NCBI GenBank assembly: GCA_019113005.1
Contig: DXIE01000049.1
Span: 32,621 to 96,620 of the forward strand
DNA: 64,000 bases
Direction of reading: 5' to 3'
Source of the DNA: Candidatus Butyricicoccus avistercoris
Lineage (GTDB): Bacteria > Bacillota > Clostridia > Oscillospirales > Butyricicoccaceae
Position 1 is the stretch's first letter, and each line of letters begins with the position of its first letter. The notes beneath the pieces are model-generated. The model saw only the letters and a list, made by a program, of their open reading frames with translations. It searched no databases and was not told the DNA's origin. Position numbers and translations under genes: made by a program. Below, piece after piece: positions 35,203 through 44,112 of this stretch.

Positions 35203-36704
35203 GAAAACTACAATCACGTGTAGTTAGTTTTCTATTAGCGTTAGCGATAGTATTTAGTAATATATCACAAGTAAATGCGGCTACAGATATAAATTCTGGA
35301 GGTAGTTCAGGTATAGGTGGTTCAGCTAGTTCTGATACTAACTGGAATAGTGGCAGGTCGTTTATAAGGGTAACAATGTTATTTGCTGAGAATGGTAACT
35401 GGAAAGATGGTAAAGTTACACAAATAGGTAGGACAATAGATATGTGTAATCCAGATGCAGGACCATCACAGGCTGTAACATATGTAAGTAATTTCAGTGG
35501 AACAACTAGAGCACCTGGATTTGCAATTACAGCTAATACAGCAACTGCATACAATTCTGGAGAGCCATTAAACATGGGTAACTATGGATATACAGCATGG
35601 AAAGACTATCGTCCTGCAGGTGTAATAAATGGAACACCATTTCCAATATTAGTTGGTGATAGGGCTAATGGAGTGGATCCAAAGTCATATTTTGAGATGG
35701 ATGGTGTTTTAAATGAAGTTATATATTCAACACAAGCAGCAATGGGAATAAATCAAGGTAATATACAAGTAGATGATGTAAAAAATGGTGTTTATAAGGA
35801 TAGTAGAGGAAATAGTAGGTATGGTCAATACATAATATTACTTGAGTCTGGTATATATGTATTATTAAATGGGCAGTATGCGGCTACAACAACAAGAGAG
35901 GCTTTATTATTAAAAGAGCGTGGTTCAAATATAAGTAGTTATATAGCATCACCATATATGAATATAGCGAATGGTTTATATATATTAAAACCATGGTATA
36001 TGTTAAGGTTAGATGGTTCATGGGGAGGAAATAGTGTATCAAGTTTCTGGGGAGCAGATAAAGGTTTATTAAGGGATAAATTTGGTGTAGGAATAGTAGA
36101 GTTTAAGTCGGTAGAAAAAGACCCAATACCAGTAGTAAATTATTATTATGATTTAGATGAGGAAGATTTTACTAGTGTAGGTTTAAAAATAGAGTATGAG
36201 AATGATGAGAAAACTGGAGAGAAAACTGCTAAAGTAGTAGATAGTGAGGGTAATCAGATAACAACCTATGATTTAATGTATGAGTATAGTGAGATATTTG
36301 CAAGGAAGGCAGATAATGCAAAGAAAATAAGTAATACAAATACGGAGTATACTGCAAAGGCTGATGATGGTGGGTATCAATTAGTATCTGGGTATATGAC
36401 GAATAAAGAGGTAGTTGCAGGTAATTTAGATATAAAGAATAATAGTTTAGGGTTTTATGATATAAATGGTGCGGCTAATATAACTGAGCAATTAAAAAAT
36501 CATACTGGTATAGCGGATTTAAGTGAGGACAAGGTAAAAGAGTGGCATACATCACAGAATTTTGCAACAACGGTATTATCAAACCAAGCTGTGTCTGGGC
36601 TTTCAAAGTTAAGGCATATAGAACAAGATACAGATGGTGGTTTAACTGCTAGTTTTGGTAATGGTATAGATAGTTTACAGGCTGTGTTTTTAGGGAGATA
36701 TTAA
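35190..36704 (+). CDS. Large secreted protein of unknown function (element cargo)
   Basis: The 504-residue protein has a signal peptide (VVSFLLALAIVFSNISQVNA), then a Gly/Ser-rich stretch (SSGIGGSASSDTNWNSG). It is beta-rich with many Asn, Gly, Tyr and Trp residues and shows no recognisable enzyme motif, membrane anchor or sorting signal. It has only one cysteine after the signal. An AAAGGAGG site precedes ATG 35190. As it follows the SLH gene, a role as a partner of that wall protein is possible. I do not recognise a family. Confidence 0.8.
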   Translation: MGALRKLQSRVVSFLLALAIVFSNISQVNAATDINSGGSSGIGGSASSDTNWNSGRSFIRVTMLFAENGNWKDGKVTQIGRTIDMCNPDAGPSQAVTYVSNFSGTTRAPGFAITANTATAYNSGEPLNMGNYGYTAWKDYRPAGVINGTPFPILVGDRANGVDPKSYFEMDGVLNEVIYSTQAAMGINQGNIQVDDVKNGVYKDSRGNSRYGQYIILLESGIYVLLNGQYAATTTREALLLKERGSNISSYIASPYMNIANGLYILKPWYMLRLDGSWGGNSVSSFWGADKGLLRDKFGVGIVEFKSVEKDPIPVVNYYYDLDEEDFTSVGLKIEYENDEKTGEKTAKVVDSEGNQITTYDLMYEYSEIFARKADNAKKISNTNTEYTAKADDGGYQLVSGYMTNKEVVAGNLDIKNNSLGFYDINGAANITEQLKNHTGIADLSEDKVKEWHTSQNFATTVLSNQAVSGLSKLRHIEQDTDGGLTASFGNGIDSLQAVFLGRY

Positions 36705-36742
36705 GGATAATAGTTAAAATAGAAAATAGGTTTATTGGTAAG

Positions 36743-36774
36743 GCATTCTCTAGTTTGGAGGGTGTTATTTTTTT
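36743..36774 (+). terminator. Terminator after the secreted protein gene
   Basis: GCATTCTC pairs with GAGGGTGT (two G-U pairs) around a short loop, followed by TTATTTTTTT. Confidence 0.55.
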
Positions 36775-36891
36775 GCCTATATATAATAGATACATAGTTA
36801 TAAGGTATAGAGCGTTCAATTTATATGTTGGACGTGAAAAACGACATTAAAATATATAATGTATAAATTAAAAATGAAAGGATGATAAATT

Positions 36892-37089
36892 ATGAATGTA
36901 GAGTTAATTAACGGGTTCAGTGTTACTGATGATATTACTGGTCAATCGTACGGTGCTAGTTTGAAGTATGAGATTACTGGTGATAGTTGTGGTGTGGAGT
37001 ATCTATTAGATGCTTTAAAGAGGAATAATGTATCAGATGCTATCAATTCCGCTGTAAGTGACATAGTTAGGAAAGGAGGATTTCAATAA
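36892..37089 (+). CDS. 65-residue hypothetical protein
   Basis: The protein begins MNVELINGFSVTDDITGQSY and ends with a helix (YLLDALKRNNVSDAINSAVS). It has no signal peptide and no cysteine cluster, and its family is unknown. AAAGGATG lies seven bases before the ATG. A strong terminator follows at 37164. Confidence 0.6.
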   Translation: MNVELINGFSVTDDITGQSYGASLKYEITGDSCGVEYLLDALKRNNVSDAINSAVSDIVRKGGFQ

Positions 37090-37801
37090 AATAATATATA
37101 ATAGTGATACTGTCACTATATGTTCAAGTTTATAAGACGTTGAACTGTTTGCCATTTGTATATAAAAGCAGATGTATTCGTATGCATCTGCTTTTATTAT
37201 TGCCTATATGGTTATTATATACATTTGTTAGACTAGTTGTAAAAAGTGTAGTCTGTAAGAGTTATAGACTAATACTGTTTATTAGTCATATTTGTATAAG
37301 ATTATAGATTAAATATTAAATGTGTATTTGATATCAAATAGTTGACTAGTTTATAAAAGCATATAACATGGATATTGTAGTTAAAGTACCTCTCCCCTAT
37401 TCATTGTAGGTAAACCAATCATATGAAAAGTATTAAGGTCATGATAGATATATACATATGAGATAGATTAGTTGTATTAAAAAATGGTTTTATGGTTTAT
37501 TTATTTCATGATAAGGAATTTAATTTTACAAAGATAGGTTTTTTATTGACCATTTGATTAGATATTTTGAAAATATGGGGTTAAAATAAGGATTTTGAAA
37601 AAAATAAAGGTATGTCCAATGTTTTGGTATATTGAACAGACCAATGTTTTAAGAATGGTGGATAGGAAAAGAAATTTAGTTTTAGGGAAATTTTAGAATT
37701 ATAGCATATAAAATTGTATAGTGTATATCAATTTTGAGTACAGCATTATTTAGAGCATTTTTATATAAGGTATATAAATTTAAAAATGTGAGGTGCTGTG
37801 A
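37090..37801. other. Non-coding stretch before the integrase gene
   Basis: It holds the terminator at 37164-37195. A stretch at 37389-37470 (TCTCCCCTAT, then GATATATACATATGAGATA) resembles part of the large repeat block. The direct repeat CCAATGTTTT occurs at 37616-37625 and 37641-37650. No gene is seen. Confidence 0.5.
37164..37195 (+). terminator. Terminator after the 65-residue gene
   Basis: AAAAGCAGATG and CATCTGCTTTT form a perfect 11-pair stem with a ten-base loop. Confidence 0.85.
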
Positions 37802-39409
37802 ATGGATAATATCAAACAGATTTATACACTTGATGAGGTTGCAACTGTGCTAAATGTTAGTGTTGATAGTGTTAAGGATTTTATAAGCTCTAATGATTTA
37901 GTTGCCATAGGTAGTAATAAAGATAAGATTAAGAGGATTGATTTGTATAAGTTTATGGGTGGCAATTCCTTGACTGATGAACCTATTGACTTTTGGGGAA
38001 ATCAGCGTTCCAATGTATTAAATTCTGTTTCAATTGAAGTTGAATATGTTAGTGATAAGGAGATTGAGGAAATGATAATAAATGGATTAAAGGAGCCTAA
38101 GCCATATTATGATCGTAATAGAAATAAATGGTGTATAGCATTAAGCTTAGGATACAATGAGAATGGTAAGCGTATTAGAAAAATCATATGTGGCAAAACC
38201 CAAGTCGAAGTGTGGGAGGCTTATAAGGCTTATCTCGGTACGAATAATAATGATGTGCAACCTAGAGTAAATAGTGTTGGTCTGGATACAGTAAATGTAC
38301 ATAAATGTAATTATGATATTCTGTTCTCTGATGTTTATAAGAAATATTTAAAAAGCCTTGAGAGTAACATTACAAATAGAACATATTCTGGGTATGTAAA
38401 TTTGTCTAAAATCATATTAAATAAGTTGGGAAACATCAAGGTATATGATATTAACAAGAATATCATAGAGGATTTTTTTAATGAGTTAGTAAATATGAAA
38501 TATAACAAAAGTTCTAAGATGCAACCAAAATATTATAGTCAAGACTATATAAACAAAGTGTTTAACCTAATTCATGGGTTTATAAGGTACTACTCTGAAA
38601 ATGCCGATGATACAATGAATATTTTTGCCTCTGACTTTATGCATAATATGAAAAAGCCTAAGTCAAAATCTTTAATGGCTAGTGAAATCAAACCTTTATC
38701 CCATAAGGATATATATGACATTTTAAATGCTGTTAAGGAAAATCCTATGATTTCATGTTGGGTACACCTTATGAGTGAGTGTGGTATGCGTCCTAGTGAA
38801 GCCCTTGCTCTTACTTGGGATGATATAGATTTTGATAATAAGACTATATACATTTCTAAGGCACTTGGTAAAGAGTCTGATTATGATATTCATACTTGTA
38901 AGCGTATTGAAAAGTTTAGACCTATAATAAAGGATCTTAAAAATAATACTAAAAATAATTACCATAGCCGATGTATGGCTATAAGTGATACAACTTTACA
39001 GAGTATTATAAGATGGAAAAGCATAGTAGAAAAGGATAAAAAGTTCATAGATAGACGTAAAGAATACTGTACAGATAGATTTATATTTACAGGACCTAAA
39101 GGAAACTTATGGTTATATGAAGATTATAAACAGAAATATGAACGTATACTTAAAAAGTATAATATTGATTATAAGGCAATGAATCCATATAGATTTCGTC
39201 ATACTGTATGTACTGAATTACTTCTAAATCGTGTGGATTTAAAAAGTGTTCAAATAATAATGGGAGATAGTACATCTGATGTAATATTAAAATATTATGC
39301 AAATGTAGAACGTGATAAAGTATTGAAATCAAACACTATACTAAAAAATAGAATGGCTAATATTGTAAGTAATATGCAAGTGGCAAACAGTGGCAAACCT
39401 GTTATGTAA
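37802..39409 (+). CDS. Tyrosine integrase with N-terminal excisionase-like HTH
   Basis: The 535-residue protein has four parts. An N-terminal MerR/excisionase-type HTH comes first (residues about 5-50, YTLDEVATVLNVSVDSVKDF). An arm-binding AP2-like domain follows (about 95-145, PYYDRNRNKWCIALSLGYNE), then a core-binding domain (about 170-270). The catalytic domain is C-terminal. The catalytic arginine is in GMRPSEALAL and the second in YRFRHT. At the usual His of HxxR there is a Tyr, and at the usual His/Trp an Asp (MGDSTSD); the nucleophile is in KYYANV. It should catalyse integration into tRNA-Thr. A right-hand arm site lies inside its last codons. GAGGTG precedes the ATG. Confidence 0.88.
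   Translation: MDNIKQIYTLDEVATVLNVSVDSVKDFISSNDLVAIGSNKDKIKRIDLYKFMGGNSLTDEPIDFWGNQRSNVLNSVSIEVEYVSDKEIEEMIINGLKEPKPYYDRNRNKWCIALSLGYNENGKRIRKIICGKTQVEVWEAYKAYLGTNNNDVQPRVNSVGLDTVNVHKCNYDILFSDVYKKYLKSLESNITNRTYSGYVNLSKIILNKLGNIKVYDINKNIIEDFFNELVNMKYNKSSKMQPKYYSQDYINKVFNLIHGFIRYYSENADDTMNIFASDFMHNMKKPKSKSLMASEIKPLSHKDIYDILNAVKENPMISCWVHLMSECGMRPSEALALTWDDIDFDNKTIYISKALGKESDYDIHTCKRIEKFRPIIKDLKNNTKNNYHSRCMAISDTTLQSIIRWKSIVEKDKKFIDRRKEYCTDRFIFTGPKGNLWLYEDYKQKYERILKKYNIDYKAMNPYRFRHTVCTELLLNRVDLKSVQIIMGDSTSDVILKYYANVERDKVLKSNTILKNRMANIVSNMQVANSGKPVM
39380..39398 (+). repeat. Putative integrase arm site, right
   Basis: GTGGCAAACAGTGGCAAAC matches the left copy at 29239-29257 with one change, in the same orientation, and lies inside the end of the integrase gene. 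Confidence 0.55.
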
Positions 39410-39487
39410 TGAATATATGTAAATTGATTGCATAATGCTATTATATTGCAATATTGTATTCATGGTTTATATGTGTTAGAAATATTA

Positions 39488-39522
39488 AAACCCCCTATGT
39501 TAATCAATAAACATAGGGGTTT
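39488..39522. terminator. Terminator after the integrase gene
   Basis: AAACCCC(C)TATGTT pairs with AACATAGGGGTTT and separates the integrase from the displaced native tRNA promoter that points at it. Confidence 0.8.
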
Positions 39523-39597
39523 AGTGTTGTAAAAGTTTGTATTTATATATTCATAATAATATGCCTTAATGCATAAATATCCATTTCTGACTGTTTT

Positions 39598-39638
39598 ATT
39601 ACGAGGGAAATGCTCTACCTACTGAGCTACACCAGCAA
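39598..39638 (-). pseudogene. Displaced 5' half of tRNA-Thr (attR-type repeat)
   Basis: This copy carries tRNA positions 1-39 and lacks the 3' half. It is still preceded on the reverse strand by the original promoter at 39661-39689, so a half-tRNA transcript may be made into the element. Confidence 0.8.
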
Positions 39639-39660
39639 AATATAATATTCAAACGCATAT

Positions 39661-39689
39661 ATTCTAGCATATTTTGTGTGAAACGTCAA
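39661..39689 (-). promoter_or_regulatory. Original tRNA-Thr promoter, now separated from its gene
   Basis: On the reverse strand TTGACG (39684-39689) and TAGAAT (39661-39666) are 17 bp apart. It drives only the 5' half of the tRNA. Confidence 0.7.
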
Positions 39690-39720
39690 TGAAAAATATC
39701 GAAAATTTGCGTTTTTTATC

Positions 39721-39748
39721 TTGACATTCCACAAAAAATCTATATAAT
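39721..39748 (+). promoter_or_regulatory. Promoter for rpsF-ssb-rpsR
   Basis: TTGACA (39721-39726) and TATAAT (39743-39748) are 16 bp apart. The leader contains a CACATA/TATGTG hairpin; a clear S6:S18 binding motif was not identified. Confidence 0.7.
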
Positions 39749-39812
39749 ATTAGGAGTATCCTTGCTCACATAAAAGTATGTGGGCCTTAAAAGTCCAAAA
39801 GGAGGTGCTAAA

Positions 39813-40106
39813 ATGGCAAAGGTAACTGGTAAATACGAGACTCTCTTTATCGTTAACCCAACTCTGGGTGATGATGAGACTGCTGCAGTTGTAAACAAGT
39901 TCAAGTCTCTTGTTGAAGCTAACGGTACCGTTGACAAGGTTGAGGATTGGGGCAAGCGTCGCATGGCTTACGCTATCAATGATTTAACTGAGGGTTACTA
40001 CACCCTGATTCAGTTCACTTCAGCTCCGTCTTTCCCAGCTGAGCTTGACCGTGTATTCAAGATTACTGACGGCGTTATGCGTTCAATCATCGTTACTCTC
40101 GACTAA
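39813..40106 (+). CDS. rpsF: 30S ribosomal protein S6
   Basis: The 97-residue protein starts MAKVTGKYETLFIVNPTLGD and contains the S6 core (EDWGKRRMAYAINDLTEGYY). It binds 16S rRNA with S18 in the 30S platform. ATG 39813 follows AAAGGAGG at seven bases. It is the first gene of the conserved rpsF-ssb-rpsR operon. The integrated element is inserted just upstream, but the rpsF promoter lies outside it and is intact. Confidence 0.96.
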   Translation: MAKVTGKYETLFIVNPTLGDDETAAVVNKFKSLVEANGTVDKVEDWGKRRMAYAINDLTEGYYTLIQFTSAPSFPAELDRVFKITDGVMRSIIVTLD

Positions 40107-40121
40107 GGCTGGTGAGTTTTA

Positions 40122-40622
40122 ATGCTAAATAAAGCAATTCTCATGGGTCGTTTGACTCGTGACCCAGAGCTGCGTCACACTCAAAGTAATATGGCTGTTG
40201 CTTCTTTTACTCTCGCTGTAAATCGTGATAGAAAAGGTGCAAACGGTGAGTTCCAGACCGATTTCATCGACTGTGTTGCATGGGGTCGTCAGGGCGAATT
40301 CGTAAAACAGTGGTTTACAAAGGGTATGCTCGCAATAGTTGTGGGTCGTATTCAGTCCCGAAATTGGGAGGACAAAAACGGAAATAAGCGTACAACCATC
40401 GAAATTAATGTCGATGAGATTTCATTTGGTGAAACCAAAAAATCTCGTGAGTCAAACGCTGGTTATGACAACGGTTTTAATAACTCTGGTTATAACGGTG
40501 GTTATGACAATGGTTCGCAAATCCGTCCAGATAATAACTATTCCGCCCCTGCTTTTGATTTACCTGTTGGTGATTCAGATTTTGCAGAACTTGGTGATGA
40601 TGATGGCGACGTGCCATTCTAA
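40122..40622 (+). CDS. ssb: Single-stranded DNA-binding protein
   Basis: The 166-residue protein has the OB fold (MLNKAILMGRLTRDPELRHT, then WGRQGEFVKQWFTKG) in its first 110 residues, a Gly/Asn/Tyr-rich linker, and the acidic tip DDDGDVPF that recruits replication and repair partners. The GGTGAG ribosome site is weak, and the gene starts 15 bp after rpsF, consistent with coupled translation. Confidence 0.96.
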   Translation: MLNKAILMGRLTRDPELRHTQSNMAVASFTLAVNRDRKGANGEFQTDFIDCVAWGRQGEFVKQWFTKGMLAIVVGRIQSRNWEDKNGNKRTTIEINVDEISFGETKKSRESNAGYDNGFNNSGYNGGYDNGSQIRPDNNYSAPAFDLPVGDSDFAELGDDDGDVPF

Positions 40623-40683
40623 AAAATAGTTTTATCACGAACTTGCAGCTGTGCTGCTCATTCTATAAAGGAGGTACTTGGCA

Positions 40684-40947
40684 ATGGAAGAAACCAAAAA
40701 GGAATTTGCTCCTCGTGCTGACCGTCAGCGTGGCGGTCGTCGTCGCAGAAAAGTTTGTACTTTCTGTGTAGACAAAGTGGAGTGCATTGATTATAAAGAC
40801 GTTGCAAAGCTAAAGCGTTATATGTCTGAGCGTGGCAAGATTCTGCCTCGTCGTATGACTGGCACTTGTGCTAAGCATCAGCGTCAGTTGACCGAAGCTA
40901 TCAAGCGTGCTCGTCATGTTGCTCTTCTGCCTTTCACCGCAGAATAA
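40684..40947 (+). CDS. rpsR: 30S ribosomal protein S18 (zinc-type)
   Basis: The 87-residue protein has the S18 core ([20 protein letters not shown]) and cysteines in [12 protein letters not shown] plus a fourth in GTCAKH, the zinc-binding (C+) form. ATG 40684 with AAAGGAGG nine bases before is preferred over TTG two codons upstream. Confidence 0.95.
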   Translation: MEETKKEFAPRADRQRGGRRRRKVCTFCVDKVECIDYKDVAKLKRYMSERGKILPRRMTGTCAKHQRQLTEAIKRARHVALLPFTAE

Positions 40948-40959
40948 TTTAGCTTTTTT

Positions 40960-40988
40960 AAAGGACTGCTTTTTAGCAGTCCTTTTTT
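40960..40988. terminator. Terminator between rpsR and the HAD gene
   Basis: AAAGGACTGC and GCAGTCCTTT pair with a T run behind. The stem overlaps the last codons of the convergent HAD gene. Confidence 0.85.
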
Positions 40989-41629
40989 GATATTATCCAA
41001 TTTGTAAGTTCTTCAGGATTTTCAAAGAGTTTGTATGCACCCGCATTTTCAAGCTCTTTTTTTGTACCAAATCCCCAAAGCACGCCTATTCCCTTTATAT
41101 TGTGCTTTTTAGCTCCTTCTATATCGTGCTTTCTATCGCCTATCATAAAGCAGTTATCTTTATCTAAATCGGTTATACGATTTAATACCTCGGCTATAAC
41201 CTCATCTTTCGTATCTATCTTACCATCAAGTGTTGCACCACATATTGTTTCAAAATAATGAGCTAAATTTACATTTTTTAATATCTGTCTTGCAAAAACC
41301 TCAGGTTTAGATGTTGCAACCACAAGTTTAAACCCTGCTTTATGCAGTATTTCTAACATTTCTTTTATACCTTTATAAACCTCAAGCTCTAGAAGTCCAA
41401 TTTTTTCATAACGCTCTCTATATGTTTTCACACATTTTCTTGATGTTTCTAAATCTGCATTATGAAATTTTTGAAAACTCTCTATAAGTGGTGGACCTAT
41501 ATAATCTGTAAGCGTTGATAAATCTTCTGTTTTTATATTCATAACTGTTGTTAGTGCATGGTCAACCGAGCGTGTTATACCAAGCTGTGAATCTGTAAGC
41601 GTTCCATCTAAATCAAATAGTAAATACAT
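40973..41629 (-). CDS. HAD-family hydrolase (phosphoglycolate phosphatase-like)
   Basis: The 218-residue protein has the HAD nucleophile motif DLDGTLTDS (residues 6-14), LVVATSKPEVFA near 107, and IGDRKHDIEGAKKHN near 166, the full catalytic set. Such enzymes dephosphorylate small phosphates; the substrate is unknown. Its C-terminal codons lie in the rpsR terminator. A neighbouring DapL gene reads the same way but is separated by a terminator. Confidence 0.87.
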   Translation of the reverse strand: MYLLFDLDGTLTDSQLGITRSVDHALTTVMNIKTEDLSTLTDYIGPPLIESFQKFHNADLETSRKCVKTYRERYEKIGLLELEVYKGIKEMLEILHKAGFKLVVATSKPEVFARQILKNVNLAHYFETICGATLDGKIDTKDEVIAEVLNRITDLDKDNCFMIGDRKHDIEGAKKHNIKGIGVLWGFGTKKELENAGAYKLFENPEELTNWIISKKDC

Positions 41630-41645
41630 ACTTATTCTCCTTTTT

Positions 41646-41680
41646 GTAGAAAAAGCTGTGACAAAACTTTGCCACAGCTC
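41646..41680 (-). terminator. Terminator after dapL
   Basis: On the reverse strand AGCTGTG and CACAGCT pair around a twelve-base loop and are followed by TTTTT. Confidence 0.75.
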
Positions 41681-41686
41681 TTATTT

Positions 41687-42871
41687 TTACTTAGAAAGCA
41701 GATTTTTAATTCTCTCTGCTGCCTCAATAGTTTTTTCCTTATCACCAAAAGCAGTTAAACGGAAGAACTTGTCACCATTCTTGCCGAAACCTGCTCCAGG
41801 AGTACCTACAACATGAGCATTCTCAAGCAGATAATCAAAGAATGTCCAAGAATCCATACCATTTGGACACTTTAGCCATAGATATGGGCTATTTTTACCG
41901 CCTGTGTACCAAATACCAAGCTCATCAAGAGTTTTTGCAAGTACCTTTGCATTTTCCTTGTAATATGCAAGGGTTTGCTGAATTTGCTCTTGACCTTCTT
42001 TGCTAAATACAGCCGCTGCACCACGCTGAACCACATATGGCACACCATTAAACTTAGTAGTCTGACGGCGTAACCACATTTTATGCAGACTCATACCATT
42101 ACGCTCTAAAGCAAATGGTACAACGGTATAACCACAACGAGTACCAGTAAAGCCTGCTGTCTTAGACAGTGAACAGAACTCAATAGCACAATTTTTTGCA
42201 CCCTCAATCTCATAAATAGAGCGTGGAAGGTCTTCTTCAACAATAAAACATTCGTAAGCTGCATCAAAAAGAATGATTGCATTTTTAAGGTTTGCATAAT
42301 CAACCCAAGCTTTTAAGCTTTCACGGTTATAAACTGCACCTGTTGGGTTATTTGGAGAACATAAATAAATAATATCTGCATCAACAGACTCATCTGGCAG
42401 AGGTAAAAAGCCGTTTTGCTCATTTGCGTCCATAAACACAATATTTCTGCCTGCCATTGTATTGGTATCAACATATACAGGATATACTGGGTCTGGAATA
42501 AGTACAGTATTATTTGCATCAAATAAATCAAGGATATTGCCTAAATCGCTTTTTGCACCGTCAGAAATAAAGATTTCATCAACTTCTAACTGTGTATTGT
42601 GACTAGCATAATATTTCTGAATTTCATTTTTTAAAAATGCATAGCCTTGCTCTGGGCCATAACCATGGAAAGACTCTTGGACACTCATTTCACAAAGTGC
42701 ATCTTGCATAGCTTTAACAACAACTGGTGCAAGTGGCAAAGTTACATCACCAATGCCAAGACGGATAATCTTTGCATCTGGGTTTTTCTCACCATACTCT
42801 GCAACCTTACGGGAAATTGTAGAAAACAAATAGCTGTCTTCTAGCTTTTTGTAGTTTTCATTTAAATTCAT
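41687..42871 (-). CDS. dapL: LL-diaminopimelate aminotransferase
   Basis: The 394-residue PLP enzyme matches DapL: RLGIGDVTLPLAPVV near 37, SFHGYGPEQGYAFLK near 70, CSPNNPTGAVYN near 170 and the PLP lysine in SLSKTAGFTGTR near 230. It converts tetrahydrodipicolinate to LL-diaminopimelate in one step, the short lysine/peptidoglycan branch used in Clostridia. ATG 42871 follows AGAAAGGA by nine bases. It starts 36 bp after dapF and is co-transcribed with it. Confidence 0.93.
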   Translation of the reverse strand: MNLNENYKKLEDSYLFSTISRKVAEYGEKNPDAKIIRLGIGDVTLPLAPVVVKAMQDALCEMSVQESFHGYGPEQGYAFLKNEIQKYYASHNTQLEVDEIFISDGAKSDLGNILDLFDANNTVLIPDPVYPVYVDTNTMAGRNIVFMDANEQNGFLPLPDESVDADIIYLCSPNNPTGAVYNRESLKAWVDYANLKNAIILFDAAYECFIVEEDLPRSIYEIEGAKNCAIEFCSLSKTAGFTGTRCGYTVVPFALERNGMSLHKMWLRRQTTKFNGVPYVVQRGAAAVFSKEGQEQIQQTLAYYKENAKVLAKTLDELGIWYTGGKNSPYLWLKCPNGMDSWTFFDYLLENAHVVGTPGAGFGKNGDKFFRLTAFGDKEKTIEAAERIKNLLSK

Positions 42872-42906
42872 ATTTAACAATCCTTTCTAAGATAAATTTA
42901 TATCAA

Positions 42907-43752
42907 TTAAATATCTATTGTGCCCTCAAATACTGTTGTAGCTGGGCCTGTCATTAAAACAGTTTGGTCTGTATAATTTATAACCAAATCACCGCCACGC
43001 AGATGAACGGTTATATCTTCGCCCTTTTTAAACAGTCCAGAAAGTACAGCTGTTACACCAACCGCACATGCACCAGTGCCACAAGCCCAAGTTTCTCCGC
43101 TGCCACGTTCCCAAACACGCATTTTAAGTGTGCCATCAGATAGAATATTTACAAATTCTGTGTTTACTCTTTCTGGAAATAGTGGGTTATTTTCAAACTT
43201 AGGGCCAATTCGCTCAAGGTCTAAACTGTCCACATCTTCTTTGACAAACACTACACAATGAGGGTTACCCATTGATACACAAGTTATATGATATACCTTT
43301 TCATCAATTACAAGCGGAGCATCTACAATTCTTTCGCCATCTAAATATACAGGTATATCCTTAGGGCTCAGCATTGCAGCACCCATATCAACACGAACGG
43401 TTTTTACTTTGCCGTTTTCAGGATAAAGGTCAAGAGTTTTTATACCGCTTAGTGTTTCAACTGTAATCTGTGTTTTATCGCCTACCATACCATAATCATA
43501 GAGATATTTGCCTACACATCGAATACCATTTCCGCACATTTTGCCCTCTGAGCCATCTGCATTAAACATACGCATTTTTGCATCTGCAACATCTGATGGA
43601 CAGATTAAAATTATACCATCTCCACCAATTCCAAAATGGTGGTCTGACAAAGAAATTGCTAATTTTTCTGGGTTTGGAACTTCATCTGAAAAACAGTTAA
43701 AGTAAACGTAATCATTACCACAGCCATGCATTTTTGTAAATGACAGCTTCAT
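42907..43752 (-). CDS. dapF: Diaminopimelate epimerase
   Basis: The 281-residue protein has both active-site cysteines: MCGNGIRC near 70-77 and the CGTGAC set near 215 (GETWACGTGACA). It converts LL- to meso-diaminopimelate for lysine and the cell wall. I use ATG 43752 (MKLSFTKMHGCGNDY), with GAAGGGAG upstream; a 15-codon longer reading is not supported. It leads the dapF-dapL operon. Confidence 0.95.
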   Translation of the reverse strand: MKLSFTKMHGCGNDYVYFNCFSDEVPNPEKLAISLSDHHFGIGGDGIILICPSDVADAKMRMFNADGSEGKMCGNGIRCVGKYLYDYGMVGDKTQITVETLSGIKTLDLYPENGKVKTVRVDMGAAMLSPKDIPVYLDGERIVDAPLVIDEKVYHITCVSMGNPHCVVFVKEDVDSLDLERIGPKFENNPLFPERVNTEFVNILSDGTLKMRVWERGSGETWACGTGACAVGVTAVLSGLFKKGEDITVHLRGGDLVINYTDQTVLMTGPATTVFEGTIDI

Positions 43753-43797
43753 AAATTTCTTTACTCCCTTCACATATAAGCATTTAATAAAATTCAC

Positions 43798-44112
43798 TTA
43801 GTATGCATATTTTTTCATAATACAATATGCAGTTATTATAACACAGTAAAAGAGTAGTTTTCAAATAAATGACGCATTTTATCATATAATCAAGAAGATT
43901 TTTACATTACAAACAGACTTTCATTATTTTCTAGTGCTAAATGTACGCAATTTGCATAGATTACTTATACACGATATATCTATCTTCGTCAAATGCGTGG
44001 AATATTCAAAAATCACTAATTATTAGCCTTTGCACACTTGACGAAAATAGAAAAAAAATCCTATAATGTAAAGTAGTTTTGATTTTATTGTAAATTAGGA
44101 GGTTCGTAACCA
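43798..44112. promoter_or_regulatory. Divergent intergenic region between dapF and glnN, with the glnN promoter
   Basis: The forward promoter is TTGACG (44038-44043), 18 bp, TATAAT (44062-44067). An 8-bp inverted repeat, TTCGTCAA (43985-43992) and TTGACGAA (44038-44045), covers its -35. The reverse -10 for dapF is TATAAT at 43835-43840, with a weak -35. A GlnR-type TGTNAN7TNACA site was not seen. Confidence 0.6.

Noticed and set aside
35078..35575. 165-codon reverse-strand frame at the start of the secreted-protein gene
   Set aside because: It overlaps the confident forward gene with its signal peptide and ribosome site; a shadow frame.
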